Shown in pieces: positions 17,029 to 24,425 of a DNA stretch of 38,722 nucleotides. Positions within the stretch are counted from its first letter, which is position 1. Every line of letters starts with the position of its first letter. The position numbers and the translations under genes are program-made. Below the pieces are notes generated by a model. The model made no database searches and was not told the origin of the DNA. It saw only the letters and a list, made by a program, of their open reading frames with translations. Source of the stretch: Anaerolineales bacterium (GTDB taxonomy: Bacteria; Chloroflexota; Anaerolineae; Anaerolineales; Villigracilaceae); NCBI GenBank assembly GCA_020060235.1, contig JAGVAO010000277.1:1-38722 (forward strand), given 5' to 3'.

Positions 17029-17532
17029 ATGAGCCTGAGCATAGATGAACTTGCCAAAAATTTCCTGTCGCAAAAATCGATAGCCGTGGTCGGCGTTTCG
17101 ACCACCCGCGACACCGGCTGCAACCTGAATTATGAAAAATTCAAAAACGCCGGCTACGCCGTTTACGCCGTCAGCCCCAACACCGCCGAGTTCCAGGGTG
17201 ACCCGTGCTATCCCGATTTGAAATCCATCCCGCAAAAGCCGGATGCGGTCTTCATCTTCGCCAGCCCGAAGGTCACCGAGCAGGTGGTCGGGCAGGTGGT
17301 CGAACTGGGCATCAAGCATGTTTGGATGCACTGTATGATGGGAACCAAACCTGGCCTGGCCCCCGAAATGACCAGCGTTTCGGCAGCGGCGGTGCAGAAA
17401 TGCCGCGAAAACGGCGTCGAAGTTATTCCCGGTTCGTGCCCGGCCCAGTTCCTGCAACCCGATTTTGGGCATAAACTGATGCGCGGCCTGTGGCGGCTGT
17501 TCGGAAACCTGAAAGTCGAGCAAACCGCCTGA
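17029..17532 (+). CDS. CoA-binding domain protein (YccU type)
   Basis: Cytoplasmic protein of 167 residues with a single CoA_binding_2 Rossmann-like domain. The nucleotide loop is seen as SIAVVGVSTTRDTG near residues 17-30, followed by GYAVYAVSPN and the second half KHVWMHCMMGTKPGL. Stand-alone proteins of this kind resemble the CoA-binding part of succinyl-CoA synthetase and bind CoA, but their physiological role is poorly defined. The ribosome site is AAGGAA about 8 bases before the ATG. A hairpin terminator follows 26 bases after the stop, so it likely forms its own transcript end. Confidence 0.88.
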   Translation: MSLSIDELAKNFLSQKSIAVVGVSTTRDTGCNLNYEKFKNAGYAVYAVSPNTAEFQGDPCYPDLKSIPQKPDAVFIFASPKVTEQVVGQVVELGIKHVWMHCMMGTKPGLAPEMTSVSAAAVQKCRENGVEVIPGSCPAQFLQPDFGHKLMRGLWRLFGNLKVEQTA

Positions 17533-17558
17533 TTTGCGCGTAGTCAATCGTCGAGCCT

Positions 17559-17589
17559 GGCCTGCGATGTCGGCAGGCCTGTTTGATTT
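17559..17589 (+). terminator. Probable terminator after the CoA-binding gene
   Basis: A 7-bp GC-rich stem (17559-17565 with 17573-17579, 7-base loop) is followed by TGTTTGATTT. The T tract is interrupted, so termination may be partial. Confidence 0.5.
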
Positions 17590-17655
17590 ACGCAAATATA
17601 GATTGTATAAAAAGGAATGTTTGCAAAAAGTATGCCCTCTTTTTTGCGGTAAAAT
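17583..17655 (+). promoter_or_regulatory. Candidate promoter(s) for RNase Z
   Basis: TTGATT (17583-17588) and TATAAA (17606-17611) are spaced by 17 bases, a fair sigma-70 pair. A second -10-like TAAAAT lies at 17650-17655 without a -35 box at normal spacing. Either would give a leader ending at the AAAGGA ribosome site (17671-17676). Confidence 0.4.
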
Positions 17656-17682
17656 AACCAGACTCTTTCCAAAGGATTGTTT

Positions 17683-18603
17683 GTGTTTGAAATTCTATTT
17701 TTGGGTACATCCGCATCAGCGCCCTCGGTCCGCCGGGGGCTTTCAGCGTTAATCGTTAAACACAATGAGCACCGCTTCCTGGTCGATTGCGGCGAAGGCA
17801 CCCAGCGCCAGATATTGCAGTCGGGAATCGGCTTCAAACAGCTCAACCGCATCCTGCTCACGCACGGCCACCTCGACCACATCCTGGGCCTGGGCGGGCT
17901 GATGTCTACCTTCATGCGCTGGGAATCCATCGAGCAGCTTGAAATTTTTGGCGGCAAAAGCACCATCGAGCGCGTCAAGACCCTTATCAACGAGGTTGTC
18001 CTGGTTGGCAAAAAGCCGCCGATGCCGCTCCACTTCCGCGAGATTGGCCCCGGCCTTTTTGTGGACGAAGCCGATTTCACCGTAACCGCCTTCCCGGTCA
18101 CGCATCGCGGCCCCGACTGCCTCGGATACTGTTTTGAGGAAAAAGCCCGCCGTCCCTTCCTGGCGGACAGGGCGGACGCCCTCGGCGTCCCCTTCGGCCC
18201 CCAGCGCAGCGAACTGGTCAACGGGCGTGAGATTACGCTGGATGATGGGCGGGTCGTAACTCCCGAAGACGTGCTCGGCCCTCTCCAGCGTGGAACCAAG
18301 CTGGTGGTGGTCGGCGACACGGGCCGCACCGATGACCTGCTCGAAGTCGCCCGAAACGCCGATGGGCTGGTCATCGAGGGCACCTATCTTGACGAAGATG
18401 TCGAAATGGCGCGCCAGTTTTCGCACATGACGGCTCGCGGCGCAGCGGAACTGGCCCAAAAAGCCGGGGTTAAGCAATTAATTCTGACACATATTTCACG
18501 CCGCTATCGTGAAAAGGACGTGATTGCCGAGCTGCAATCCGTTGACCCGACTGCGGTGGTTGCGCGTGATTTCGATAATTTCATTATTAAACGTGAAGGT
18601 TAG
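17683..18603 (+). CDS. rnz: Ribonuclease Z (tRNA 3' processing endonuclease)
   Basis: Metallo-beta-lactamase-fold nuclease that cuts the 3' trailer from tRNA precursors, 306 residues, matching short bacterial RNase Z. The zinc site is clear: THGHLDH with His61, His63, Asp65 and His66; further ligands are in PVTHRG and in the late LTHISRRY motif. The exosite arm (about residues 150-190) is present. I prefer GTG 17683: AAAGGA at 17671-17676 is 6 bases before it, while an upstream in-frame TTG at 17677 abuts that site. The two tRNA genes of this window do not encode CCA, so 3' processing by RNase Z is relevant to them. The phosphofructokinase gene follows after 9 bases. Confidence 0.93.
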   Translation: MFEILFLGTSASAPSVRRGLSALIVKHNEHRFLVDCGEGTQRQILQSGIGFKQLNRILLTHGHLDHILGLGGLMSTFMRWESIEQLEIFGGKSTIERVKTLINEVVLVGKKPPMPLHFREIGPGLFVDEADFTVTAFPVTHRGPDCLGYCFEEKARRPFLADRADALGVPFGPQRSELVNGREITLDDGRVVTPEDVLGPLQRGTKLVVVGDTGRTDDLLEVARNADGLVIEGTYLDEDVEMARQFSHMTARGAAELAQKAGVKQLILTHISRRYREKDVIAELQSVDPTAVVARDFDNFIIKREG

Positions 18604-18612
18604 GTATTTTAT

Positions 18613-19590
18613 ATGAACGCAAAGCCATATACAATTGGCGTCTTGACCTCCGGCGGTGACGCGCCGGGCATGAATCCCTGCATCCGCGCCATTGTGCGCG
18701 CCGGGCTGGCGCGCGGGGCGCGGGTGGTTGGCATCGGTAACGGCTATGAAGGACTGATTAACGGTGAGTTTCGTCCCCTCGGCGCGCGTGACGTGGGCGG
18801 TATCCTGCTACGCGGCGGAACCATCCTGCAAACCCGCCGTTCGCAGGCTTTTCGCGAACCGCGCGGGCAGCGCGAAGCCATTCGGCGCATGAACGAATAT
18901 GGCATGGACGGCCTGATTGTCATCGGTGGCGACGGCTCGCTGGCGGGCGCGCTGGCCCTGCACAAACAGGGGGTCAATGTGGTCGGAATCCCCGGCAGTA
19001 TTGACAACGACATCTGGGGTACGAACATTTCGATTGGCGTCGATACGGCCATGAATACCATCATGGACGCGGTCGACAAACTGCGCGATACAGCTTCTTC
19101 GCACGGGCGCGCCTTCCTGGTTGAGACGATGGGGCGCGGCTCCGGCTACCTGGCCGTCATGGCGGGCATTGTCAGCGGCGCAGAAATCGTGCTTATCCCT
19201 GAGACCGACGTCACCATCCAGGACGTTGCCAATGCGGTCGAAAGTGCCTACAAGCGCGGCAAAACCCACGCCTTCATCATCAATGCCGAGGGGTCGAACA
19301 TCAAAACCACCGAACTGGCCGGTGCGCTCGAAGACCTGGATGTCGGTTTTCGGACTCGCGTCACCATTCTTGGCCACATCCAGCGCGGGGGTTCGCCGAC
19401 CGCCTACGACCGGCTGCTGGCCTCGCGCATGGGCATCAAAGCCGTTGATGCGCTGCTGAACGGCACGACTGGCGTGATGACCGGCCTGAAAGGGCGCGGC
19501 ATCGAATTCGTGCCGCTTGAAGAAGTGGTCGATACCAAGCGCGAAATCAACATGGAATATTTTGAGATGGTTAGCCTGTTGGCGCGTTAG
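18613..19590 (+). CDS. pfkA: 6-phosphofructokinase, ATP-dependent type
   Basis: Glycolytic kinase forming fructose 1,6-bisphosphate, 325 residues, cytoplasmic. TSGGDAPGMN at the N-terminus and IPGSIDND near residue 130 are family signatures; Asp131 is the catalytic base. The phosphoryl-donor markers are Gly108 (GGDGS) and Gly128 (PGSIDND); pyrophosphate-dependent enzymes have Asp and Lys there, so ATP is the predicted donor. The C-terminal substrate motif GHIQRGGSPTAYDR is intact. It lies 9 bases after rnz and ends 24 bases before a strong terminator. Sugar phosphates from the upstream glucan locus would feed this step. Confidence 0.95.
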   Translation: MNAKPYTIGVLTSGGDAPGMNPCIRAIVRAGLARGARVVGIGNGYEGLINGEFRPLGARDVGGILLRGGTILQTRRSQAFREPRGQREAIRRMNEYGMDGLIVIGGDGSLAGALALHKQGVNVVGIPGSIDNDIWGTNISIGVDTAMNTIMDAVDKLRDTASSHGRAFLVETMGRGSGYLAVMAGIVSGAEIVLIPETDVTIQDVANAVESAYKRGKTHAFIINAEGSNIKTTELAGALEDLDVGFRTRVTILGHIQRGGSPTAYDRLLASRMGIKAVDALLNGTTGVMTGLKGRGIEFVPLEEVVDTKREINMEYFEMVSLLAR

Positions 19591-19614
19591 TCGCTAAAAA
19601 GGCAACTCGAGATT

Positions 19615-19657
19615 AAACGGAAACGCTTCCCAGTTTTGGGAAGTGTTTCCGTTTTTT
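19615..19657. terminator. Strong, partly bidirectional terminator between pfkA and the dioxygenase fusion
   Basis: A 17-bp stem (19615-19631 with 19638-19654, one G-U pair in the + transcript) and a 6-base loop are followed by six T at 19652-19657. On the minus strand the stem is bordered by TTTAATC, so it may also end the convergent dioxygenase operon whose stop is at 19665. Confidence 0.85.
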
Positions 19658-19664
19658 GCGCCGG

Positions 19665-22600
19665 TTATGCCCCCAGACGTTGGTAGTAGGCGTCCAGAAC
19701 GCCAGGCAGGGCCTGCGCGGCTTCCAGAAGGGCTGTGCGCCCCTGGCTGACGGTCTGGCGCTCATAAGCCTCGAAAACCTGCAATCCGCGCCGCAGGCCC
19801 AGTTTGAACTGGTTCAGGAATTCCTGGTCGGCGTTGCGCAGGTCTTCGGTCAGGTGTTCAAGCGCGGGCAGGCTGCTGTCTGGCGTGGAACTAATCCGCG
19901 CCAGGGCTTGCGAACCGAGCGAACGCGTCGCCTGGGCTGCCGGGCCGGATTCGATTTCGCCAATCCGTTCGCGCATCCAGCGGTAGTCCTGCTGGTTTGA
20001 GCACAGGCCGCTGGTCAGCGCCCAGAGTTCGTCGAGCGGTGTCCCGCAGATTTTGGCGAGGTAATCGCGCAGGAATCTTTCGTGGGTTTGCAGGAGCAAC
20101 TGGGCGCGGTAATGCGATGGGCGCGGCTGTCCGCGTGTTTCATCGTGCGTGACCTGCTCGCCGCAGATGCTGTAATCGTTGAGCAGGGCGTTTTCCATCT
20201 CGACCACTGCGTAAAGGAAGCGCACCCAGGTTTCGTACAGGCGTGTCAGCGAGACGAACTGCAATCCCTGTGGCGTGATGGCCACCCCGCCGCCCGTGCC
20301 AAAATCGAGACGCCGCACCGCGCCCAACTGGTACATGCCGAGCAGGGAATCGACTTCGGGGTTGACATCATGCTGGACTTTTTTGTAGGCAATCGTCGCG
20401 TCCATGCCCGCGTAGGACTGGATGATTTTCAGCCCACCAGGGTGCAGGTGGGCGAAGTCGCTGGCGTCGTACACGCGCCCGTTGATGATGAGCCAGTAGC
20501 CGTCCTGCGGGTTATTGTGCAGCACCACTTCCGAGGCGGGGTAATGTTGGGTTTGCTCGAACTGCGCCCCGGCGTAGGTGGTGAAAACTTCCTGCAAATA
20601 GCGGTCTTCGCCCACCAGCCGGAAGAACAACTCGCGGCCCTCGTCCGGCCCGGCGTGGCTGGCGATGATTTCGCGCAGGGTATCCATGACAGTTTTGGCG
20701 AATCCTGTCCGCCCGCAGACGTAGAAATACGCGCCGCGCTGGACAAGTTCCCACAATGCGGCCTGGTTGGCAGGCGTTTGCATGACCTGGTCGATGTAGC
20801 CGCGCGGGTCGGGGCTGAAGACCAGTTTCCCGGCCTCGGTTGCCAGGCTGGCATCTTCTTGTGAAAAAGCGGCTTGCAAGTTCAGGCGGCCTGTCGCGGC
20901 CAGCGCCTGCCACTCGTCCTGGTAATACAGTTCGGAGCGGGTGCGCGCGCCAAAAAAAAGCCAGCTTTCGCTGTCTGCTGGGCGGGCCTGCAACATGCTG
21001 CGGAAGGGGGCAATCCCTGTGCCGCCAGCGAACATGACCACCGGGCAAGCCGAGTCGGCGGGCAGACTGAAACGCGGCGGGTGGATGATTTTGACGGAGA
21101 TGCGGCGCGTTTCGGGGCTGCCCTCGGCGGCGATGCGGCTGAGGAAGCCGGAGCCGGTTCCGGTGCGCAGCGCGGCGCGCGAGACGGGCGTTTCCTGCGT
21201 CTGGTAGCGCAATCCGCCGATGGTCAGTTGCATCTCATCCGCCGCGTCATCCGCCATGACCGAGGAAATTGAATAAGTGCGGAAGGTCTCCGGTGGGACG
21301 AGGCGGGTGATGTGCTCGCGCTCACCGGGCTGGGCCTTCCACAACCGCTTGGGGTTGAATCCGGCTTCGGCCAGCAGATGCAGCAAATCCCACAGTTCCC
21401 ACTGGTCTTCGGCGCGGGCCTCGATGATTTTGTGCAGGCGCTCATTGTGGCTCAGCGACAGCAGGGTTTTGGCGACGCTGCGCGCCACCGGGCGGATGCG
21501 ACCGAACGTGAGCAGGCTGCGCAGCGAAAGCACGACCGCCCCCTGGTAGCCGTCGCGCAATTGTACGGCGGTGCGCCAGACTGCGTTGAGCGGAATTGGC
21601 TTGTCGCCGGTGGCGCGCAGGGCGGCCAGGGTCTGGCGGACAAGTTCGGGGTCGTTTTCGGGCAGGATGGCGCAGCGGTCGCCGGGCTGGTAGCGGATTC
21701 CGCTGCCGGAAATATCCAGCGCCACGCGGCTGACCGGCGCAGCCTCCGACCCTGCCAGCGGCTCGACGCGCTTGACGCGCACGAAGTGGCAGGCCGCCGG
21801 GGCTCGGACGTAGCGCTCCTGGCGGGCGCGCTCCAGTTCATCGTCCATGCGGTCCCACAGGCGGTCTTCAAACCCGCCGTCGAACCCGCCCAGGGTGCGG
21901 CTGCGCCCGGCCTTGAAAGACAAATCCAAAAATCCGTAGGCTTTCAGGCGGTGCCTGCCTATCAAGCCGGTTTCGCCGGAGTAGGCCTCGAGGGCCTGCT
22001 GGAACAGGCCGCTCAATTCGCTGTCGTTGGCTTTTTTGACGAAGGCGGGCACGGAAATTTCTTCGGCGGCTTTGAGCAGTTCCTGCCAGTGGGGCGGGAA
22101 CCAGGCGCGGGTGCGGTCGGTTTCATGCCCGACGGTGGTCGCGTAACTGCCGCGCCCGAAGAAAATATCCATCAGCGTAAAGGTCGGGATGGCCGTGCCG
22201 CTCGGCCCCGGAATGGCGTTGCCTTCCTGGAAAGGCGTCGCCAGCGGCGCAACCGTTTTGCCCCACACCACAGGGTCGACGTACAGCGGGTGGTAGGCGT
22301 TGGGGTTGACCTTCATAAAGGAGGTGTGGGTCAGGTTGTTGAAGGTGTCGGCCAGCAAGGTCAGTTCGCGCTTGAGCGCGGCGCAGTCTTCGGCGTGGGC
22401 GGCCTCCTGCGCGCGGATGACGGAAGCCAGCACCGGCGTAAAGCGGGCCACAATCTCAATCGGGGTGCACTGGAAGCGGCGCTCGTCCTCGTTGCCGACG
22501 ATGGGGATGAGCAGGCGCAGGTTTTCCATGCGCATCGGGTCGGGCAGGGCGGGGTCGATAAGCCGCCAGTTGTAGATGTTCAAGTCGATGAAGGAAAGGT

Positions 22601-23009
22601 GTGGGGCCGGTCGGTGCAGGCGGCGGCTGACCTCGTCCCAGGGGCGAAGGACGCTTTCAGGGATGCGCTCGTACGCCGCGCCTTCGACGTAGTGATAGGC
22701 GTGGGCGAAAATGCCCAGGATGGCGGCGGCCCGGTACAGGTCGCCGTCCGACAGGGCGGATTCTTCCCCGCTCAGGATGGGCATCTGTTCCAGCTGGCGG
22801 CGCAGGCCGACCGTGCGGAAGAGTTCCGGCAAGTTGGCGGCGGTCTCGTCCCAGGCCTGGTGCGAGGCGGGCAGCGACAGGCGCGGCAGTTCGACGGGCA
22901 TAAATCCGTGCGAGGCCGAAAGGAAGCCCAGGTTTTCATGTCCCAGGCGGCGGTTTTCGGCCTCGGCTTCCAGCAGCGCGCGCCGGATGGGAATCTGGCT
23001 CTCCGGCAT
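19665..23009 (-). CDS. Fusion: IDO-like heme dioxygenase + CPR-type FAD/NADPH reductase + cytochrome b5 + helical tail
   Basis: An 1114-residue multidomain oxidoreductase. Residues about 1-320 resemble indoleamine 2,3-dioxygenase: AHAYHY and LSFIDLNIYNW, then PGPSGTAIPTFTLMDIFFG and TRAWFPPHWQELL, where His307 aligns with the proximal heme His of human IDO1 (in PPAHRNFL). Residues about 400-790 match the FAD-binding and NADPH-binding halves of cytochrome P450 reductase (PGDRCAILPEND; FRTYSISS at 576-583; FAGGTGIAPFR at 660-670; FYVCGRTGFAKTV at 762-774) but lack the FMN flavodoxin. Residues about 820-903 are cytochrome b5, with axial His856 in HPGG and His880 exactly 24 residues later. Residues about 915-1114 are helical and unrecognised. 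The start at ATG 23009 lies one base after the upstream stop. Substrate is unknown; tryptophan or another indole is only an inference. Confidence 0.75.
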   Translation of the reverse strand: MPESQIPIRRALLEAEAENRRLGHENLGFLSASHGFMPVELPRLSLPASHQAWDETAANLPELFRTVGLRRQLEQMPILSGEESALSDGDLYRAAAILGIFAHAYHYVEGAAYERIPESVLRPWDEVSRRLHRPAPHLSFIDLNIYNWRLIDPALPDPMRMENLRLLIPIVGNEDERRFQCTPIEIVARFTPVLASVIRAQEAAHAEDCAALKRELTLLADTFNNLTHTSFMKVNPNAYHPLYVDPVVWGKTVAPLATPFQEGNAIPGPSGTAIPTFTLMDIFFGRGSYATTVGHETDRTRAWFPPHWQELLKAAEEISVPAFVKKANDSELSGLFQQALEAYSGETGLIGRHRLKAYGFLDLSFKAGRSRTLGGFDGGFEDRLWDRMDDELERARQERYVRAPAACHFVRVKRVEPLAGSEAAPVSRVALDISGSGIRYQPGDRCAILPENDPELVRQTLAALRATGDKPIPLNAVWRTAVQLRDGYQGAVVLSLRSLLTFGRIRPVARSVAKTLLSLSHNERLHKIIEARAEDQWELWDLLHLLAEAGFNPKRLWKAQPGEREHITRLVPPETFRTYSISSVMADDAADEMQLTIGGLRYQTQETPVSRAALRTGTGSGFLSRIAAEGSPETRRISVKIIHPPRFSLPADSACPVVMFAGGTGIAPFRSMLQARPADSESWLFFGARTRSELYYQDEWQALAATGRLNLQAAFSQEDASLATEAGKLVFSPDPRGYIDQVMQTPANQAALWELVQRGAYFYVCGRTGFAKTVMDTLREIIASHAGPDEGRELFFRLVGEDRYLQEVFTTYAGAQFEQTQHYPASEVVLHNNPQDGYWLIINGRVYDASDFAHLHPGGLKIIQSYAGMDATIAYKKVQHDVNPEVDSLLGMYQLGAVRRLDFGTGGGVAITPQGLQFVSLTRLYETWVRFLYAVVEMENALLNDYSICGEQVTHDETRGQPRPSHYRAQLLLQTHERFLRDYLAKICGTPLDELWALTSGLCSNQQDYRWMRERIGEIESGPAAQATRSLGSQALARISSTPDSSLPALEHLTEDLRNADQEFLNQFKLGLRRGLQVFEAYERQTVSQGRTALLEAAQALPGVLDAYYQRLGA

Positions 23010-23010
23010 C

Positions 23011-23868
23011 TTAAAGCGTCCCCACGACAGCCTGGCAGATGTTGGCGCGCGAGACCGTTCCCAGCAGGCGTCCATCCTTGACCACCGGCAGCAAGCGGAT
23101 TTGCCTGCTGACCAGAATGGCCGATGCCTTGGCGACATGGTCTTCGGGCAGCAGCGTAATTGGCTCGCGAATAATCAGCGGCGCAATCGGGCGGTGCGAC
23201 AGTTCGGCCCCGCGCCGCAGGAAGACCTGGTAGGCGTCGTCGAGCGTGCCGCCTTCTTCCAGAATCTCGTCGATGTCGGGCAGGGCCGCGCGCAGGATGT
23301 CACCTTCGGAGAGAACGCCGACAAATCCGCCGGATGAATCCACCACCATCAGGTCGCTGACTCCCGAAAGGGCCACAATCTCTGCCGCCACATGCAGGTT
23401 CGAATCGGCGCGAATGCGGGCAACATGGGTGTTCATCACGCCCTTGACGTACATATAAGCAGGCTGGCCGACCGCCTGCCAGTCTTCGAGAAGTTCGTCT
23501 AGATGTTCCAGGTTTTTGGCATGCCACGGCCTGACCAGGAAATAGTGAATCCCCAACTGGTTGATGGCGGTGATGGCGGTTTCACTGTCCCTGGTTTCGG
23601 CCAGCAGCACCCGGCGGGCGTCCGGGTACAGGCTGCCTGCCTTGCTGAAAAATTCCACGCCGGGCATATCTGGAAGGGATTGACCGACCAGCAGGAGCGC
23701 AACGCTGTCGTTTTCGGCGCGGTGCTGTTCGAGGGCGCTCAAAACCTGTCCGCCGGTATCGGCGCGCAGGACGCGATACTTGTCGGCGTAGCGGCTGCGC
23801 AGGTCGCTTTCGATGCGTTCGCTTTCATCCGCATCGGGTTGCAGGATATAAATAAATGGAGAATTCAT
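23011..23868 (-). CDS. Degenerate receiver domain fused to two CBS domains
   Basis: Regulatory protein of 285 residues. Residues 1-130 resemble the receiver domain found at the N-terminus of fused response-regulator/thioredoxin-reductase proteins (YRVLRADTGG, SLPDMPGVEFF, PDARRVLLAE, LDELLEDW). The phosphoacceptor Asp is replaced by Gly62 and the conserved Lys by Arg113, so it should not be phosphorylated normally. Residues about 142-197 and 228-283 are two CBS motifs (DLMVVDSSGGFVGVLSEGD; LLPVVKDGRLLGTVSRA), which usually bind adenine nucleotides or NAD-type ligands. Its stop is one base before the dioxygenase fusion start, so it is probably a regulatory partner sensing energy or redox state (inference). 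There is no DNA-binding domain. Confidence 0.85.
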   Translation of the reverse strand: MNSPFIYILQPDADESERIESDLRSRYADKYRVLRADTGGQVLSALEQHRAENDSVALLLVGQSLPDMPGVEFFSKAGSLYPDARRVLLAETRDSETAITAINQLGIHYFLVRPWHAKNLEHLDELLEDWQAVGQPAYMYVKGVMNTHVARIRADSNLHVAAEIVALSGVSDLMVVDSSGGFVGVLSEGDILRAALPDIDEILEEGGTLDDAYQVFLRRGAELSHRPIAPLIIREPITLLPEDHVAKASAILVSRQIRLLPVVKDGRLLGTVSRANICQAVVGTL

Positions 23869-23894
23869 GACAGCACCGCCCCTTTGCTGCCGGT

Positions 23895-24281
23895 CTATTC
23901 CGGCAGTTTGGCAATTGCTTCAATTTCAATCAAAAGGGCCGGGTCTACCAGGGCAGAAAGTACAGTGGCGCGGGCTGGCAGCGGCTCGGAGAAGTATTCC
24001 ATGTAAATCTGATTGAAGGGCTGGAAAAATTCCGATTTGGTAATAAAGACGGTGGCTTTCACCAGGTCGCTATAATCGCAGCCCGCGGCCCGCAAAATCA
24101 TGCCGATGTTTTCGATGGTCTGGCGAGCCTGCTCCTCGATGGTGCTGCCCAGGTAGCCATCCGGCCCGCGGCCCACCTGGCCGGAGATAAACAAAAATCC
24201 CCCGCTGATGAGTCCCGGCGAGTAAGCGCCCAGGGGTTTGGGAGCGCCTTCAGGGAATACTGCGCGTTTGTCTTTTGCCAT
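23895..24281 (-). CDS. Rid-family (YjgF/YER057c/UK114) protein
   Basis: Small cytoplasmic protein of 128 residues. The family fold is clear: PLGAYSPGLISGGFLFISGQVG near the N-terminus, DLVKATVFIT in the middle, and PARATVLSALVDPALLIEIEAIA at the end, where the Arg of PARATV is the residue that contacts the substrate carboxylate in RidA. Rid proteins hydrolyse reactive enamine/imine intermediates from amino acid metabolism, and some relatives deaminate 2-aminomuconate in tryptophan breakdown. AAGGAGA (24289-24295) is a good ribosome site. It is the first gene of the operon with the receiver-CBS protein (26 bases away) and the dioxygenase fusion, which suggests amine or indole chemistry for the operon. 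Confidence 0.92.
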   Translation of the reverse strand: MAKDKRAVFPEGAPKPLGAYSPGLISGGFLFISGQVGRGPDGYLGSTIEEQARQTIENIGMILRAAGCDYSDLVKATVFITKSEFFQPFNQIYMEYFSEPLPARATVLSALVDPALLIEIEAIAKLPE

Positions 24282-24313
24282 GTTTCACTCTCCTTGTGTG
24301 GTTGGTTGCTTCG

Positions 24314-24343
24314 AGTATACCTGATAAAGACTGTCCAATTCAA
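24314..24343 (-). promoter_or_regulatory. Candidate promoter of the Rid-dioxygenase operon
   Basis: On the minus strand TTGAAT (24343-24338) and TATACT (24319-24314) are spaced by 18 bases, placing transcription start roughly 20-25 bases before the Rid start codon. It is the best sigma-70-like pair in the gap between the divergent Rid and helicase genes. Confidence 0.5.
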
Positions 24344-24425
24344 AAAATTGCGCCACCTATCGCATCCGGCTTTCATCGGGTATGATGAGACCGCAAAGAA
24401 AAACCACCCATTTGAAGGAAAGACT

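Noticed and set aside
18613-19590. Pyrophosphate-dependent phosphofructokinase
   Set aside because: Gly108 and Gly128 occupy the positions that are Asp and Lys in pyrophosphate-dependent enzymes.
21312-23081. A 589-codon + strand open frame across the dioxygenase fusion
   Set aside because: Low-complexity Gly/Val/Gln-rich product with no family motif; the minus-strand frame shows IDO, FAD and b5 motifs throughout.
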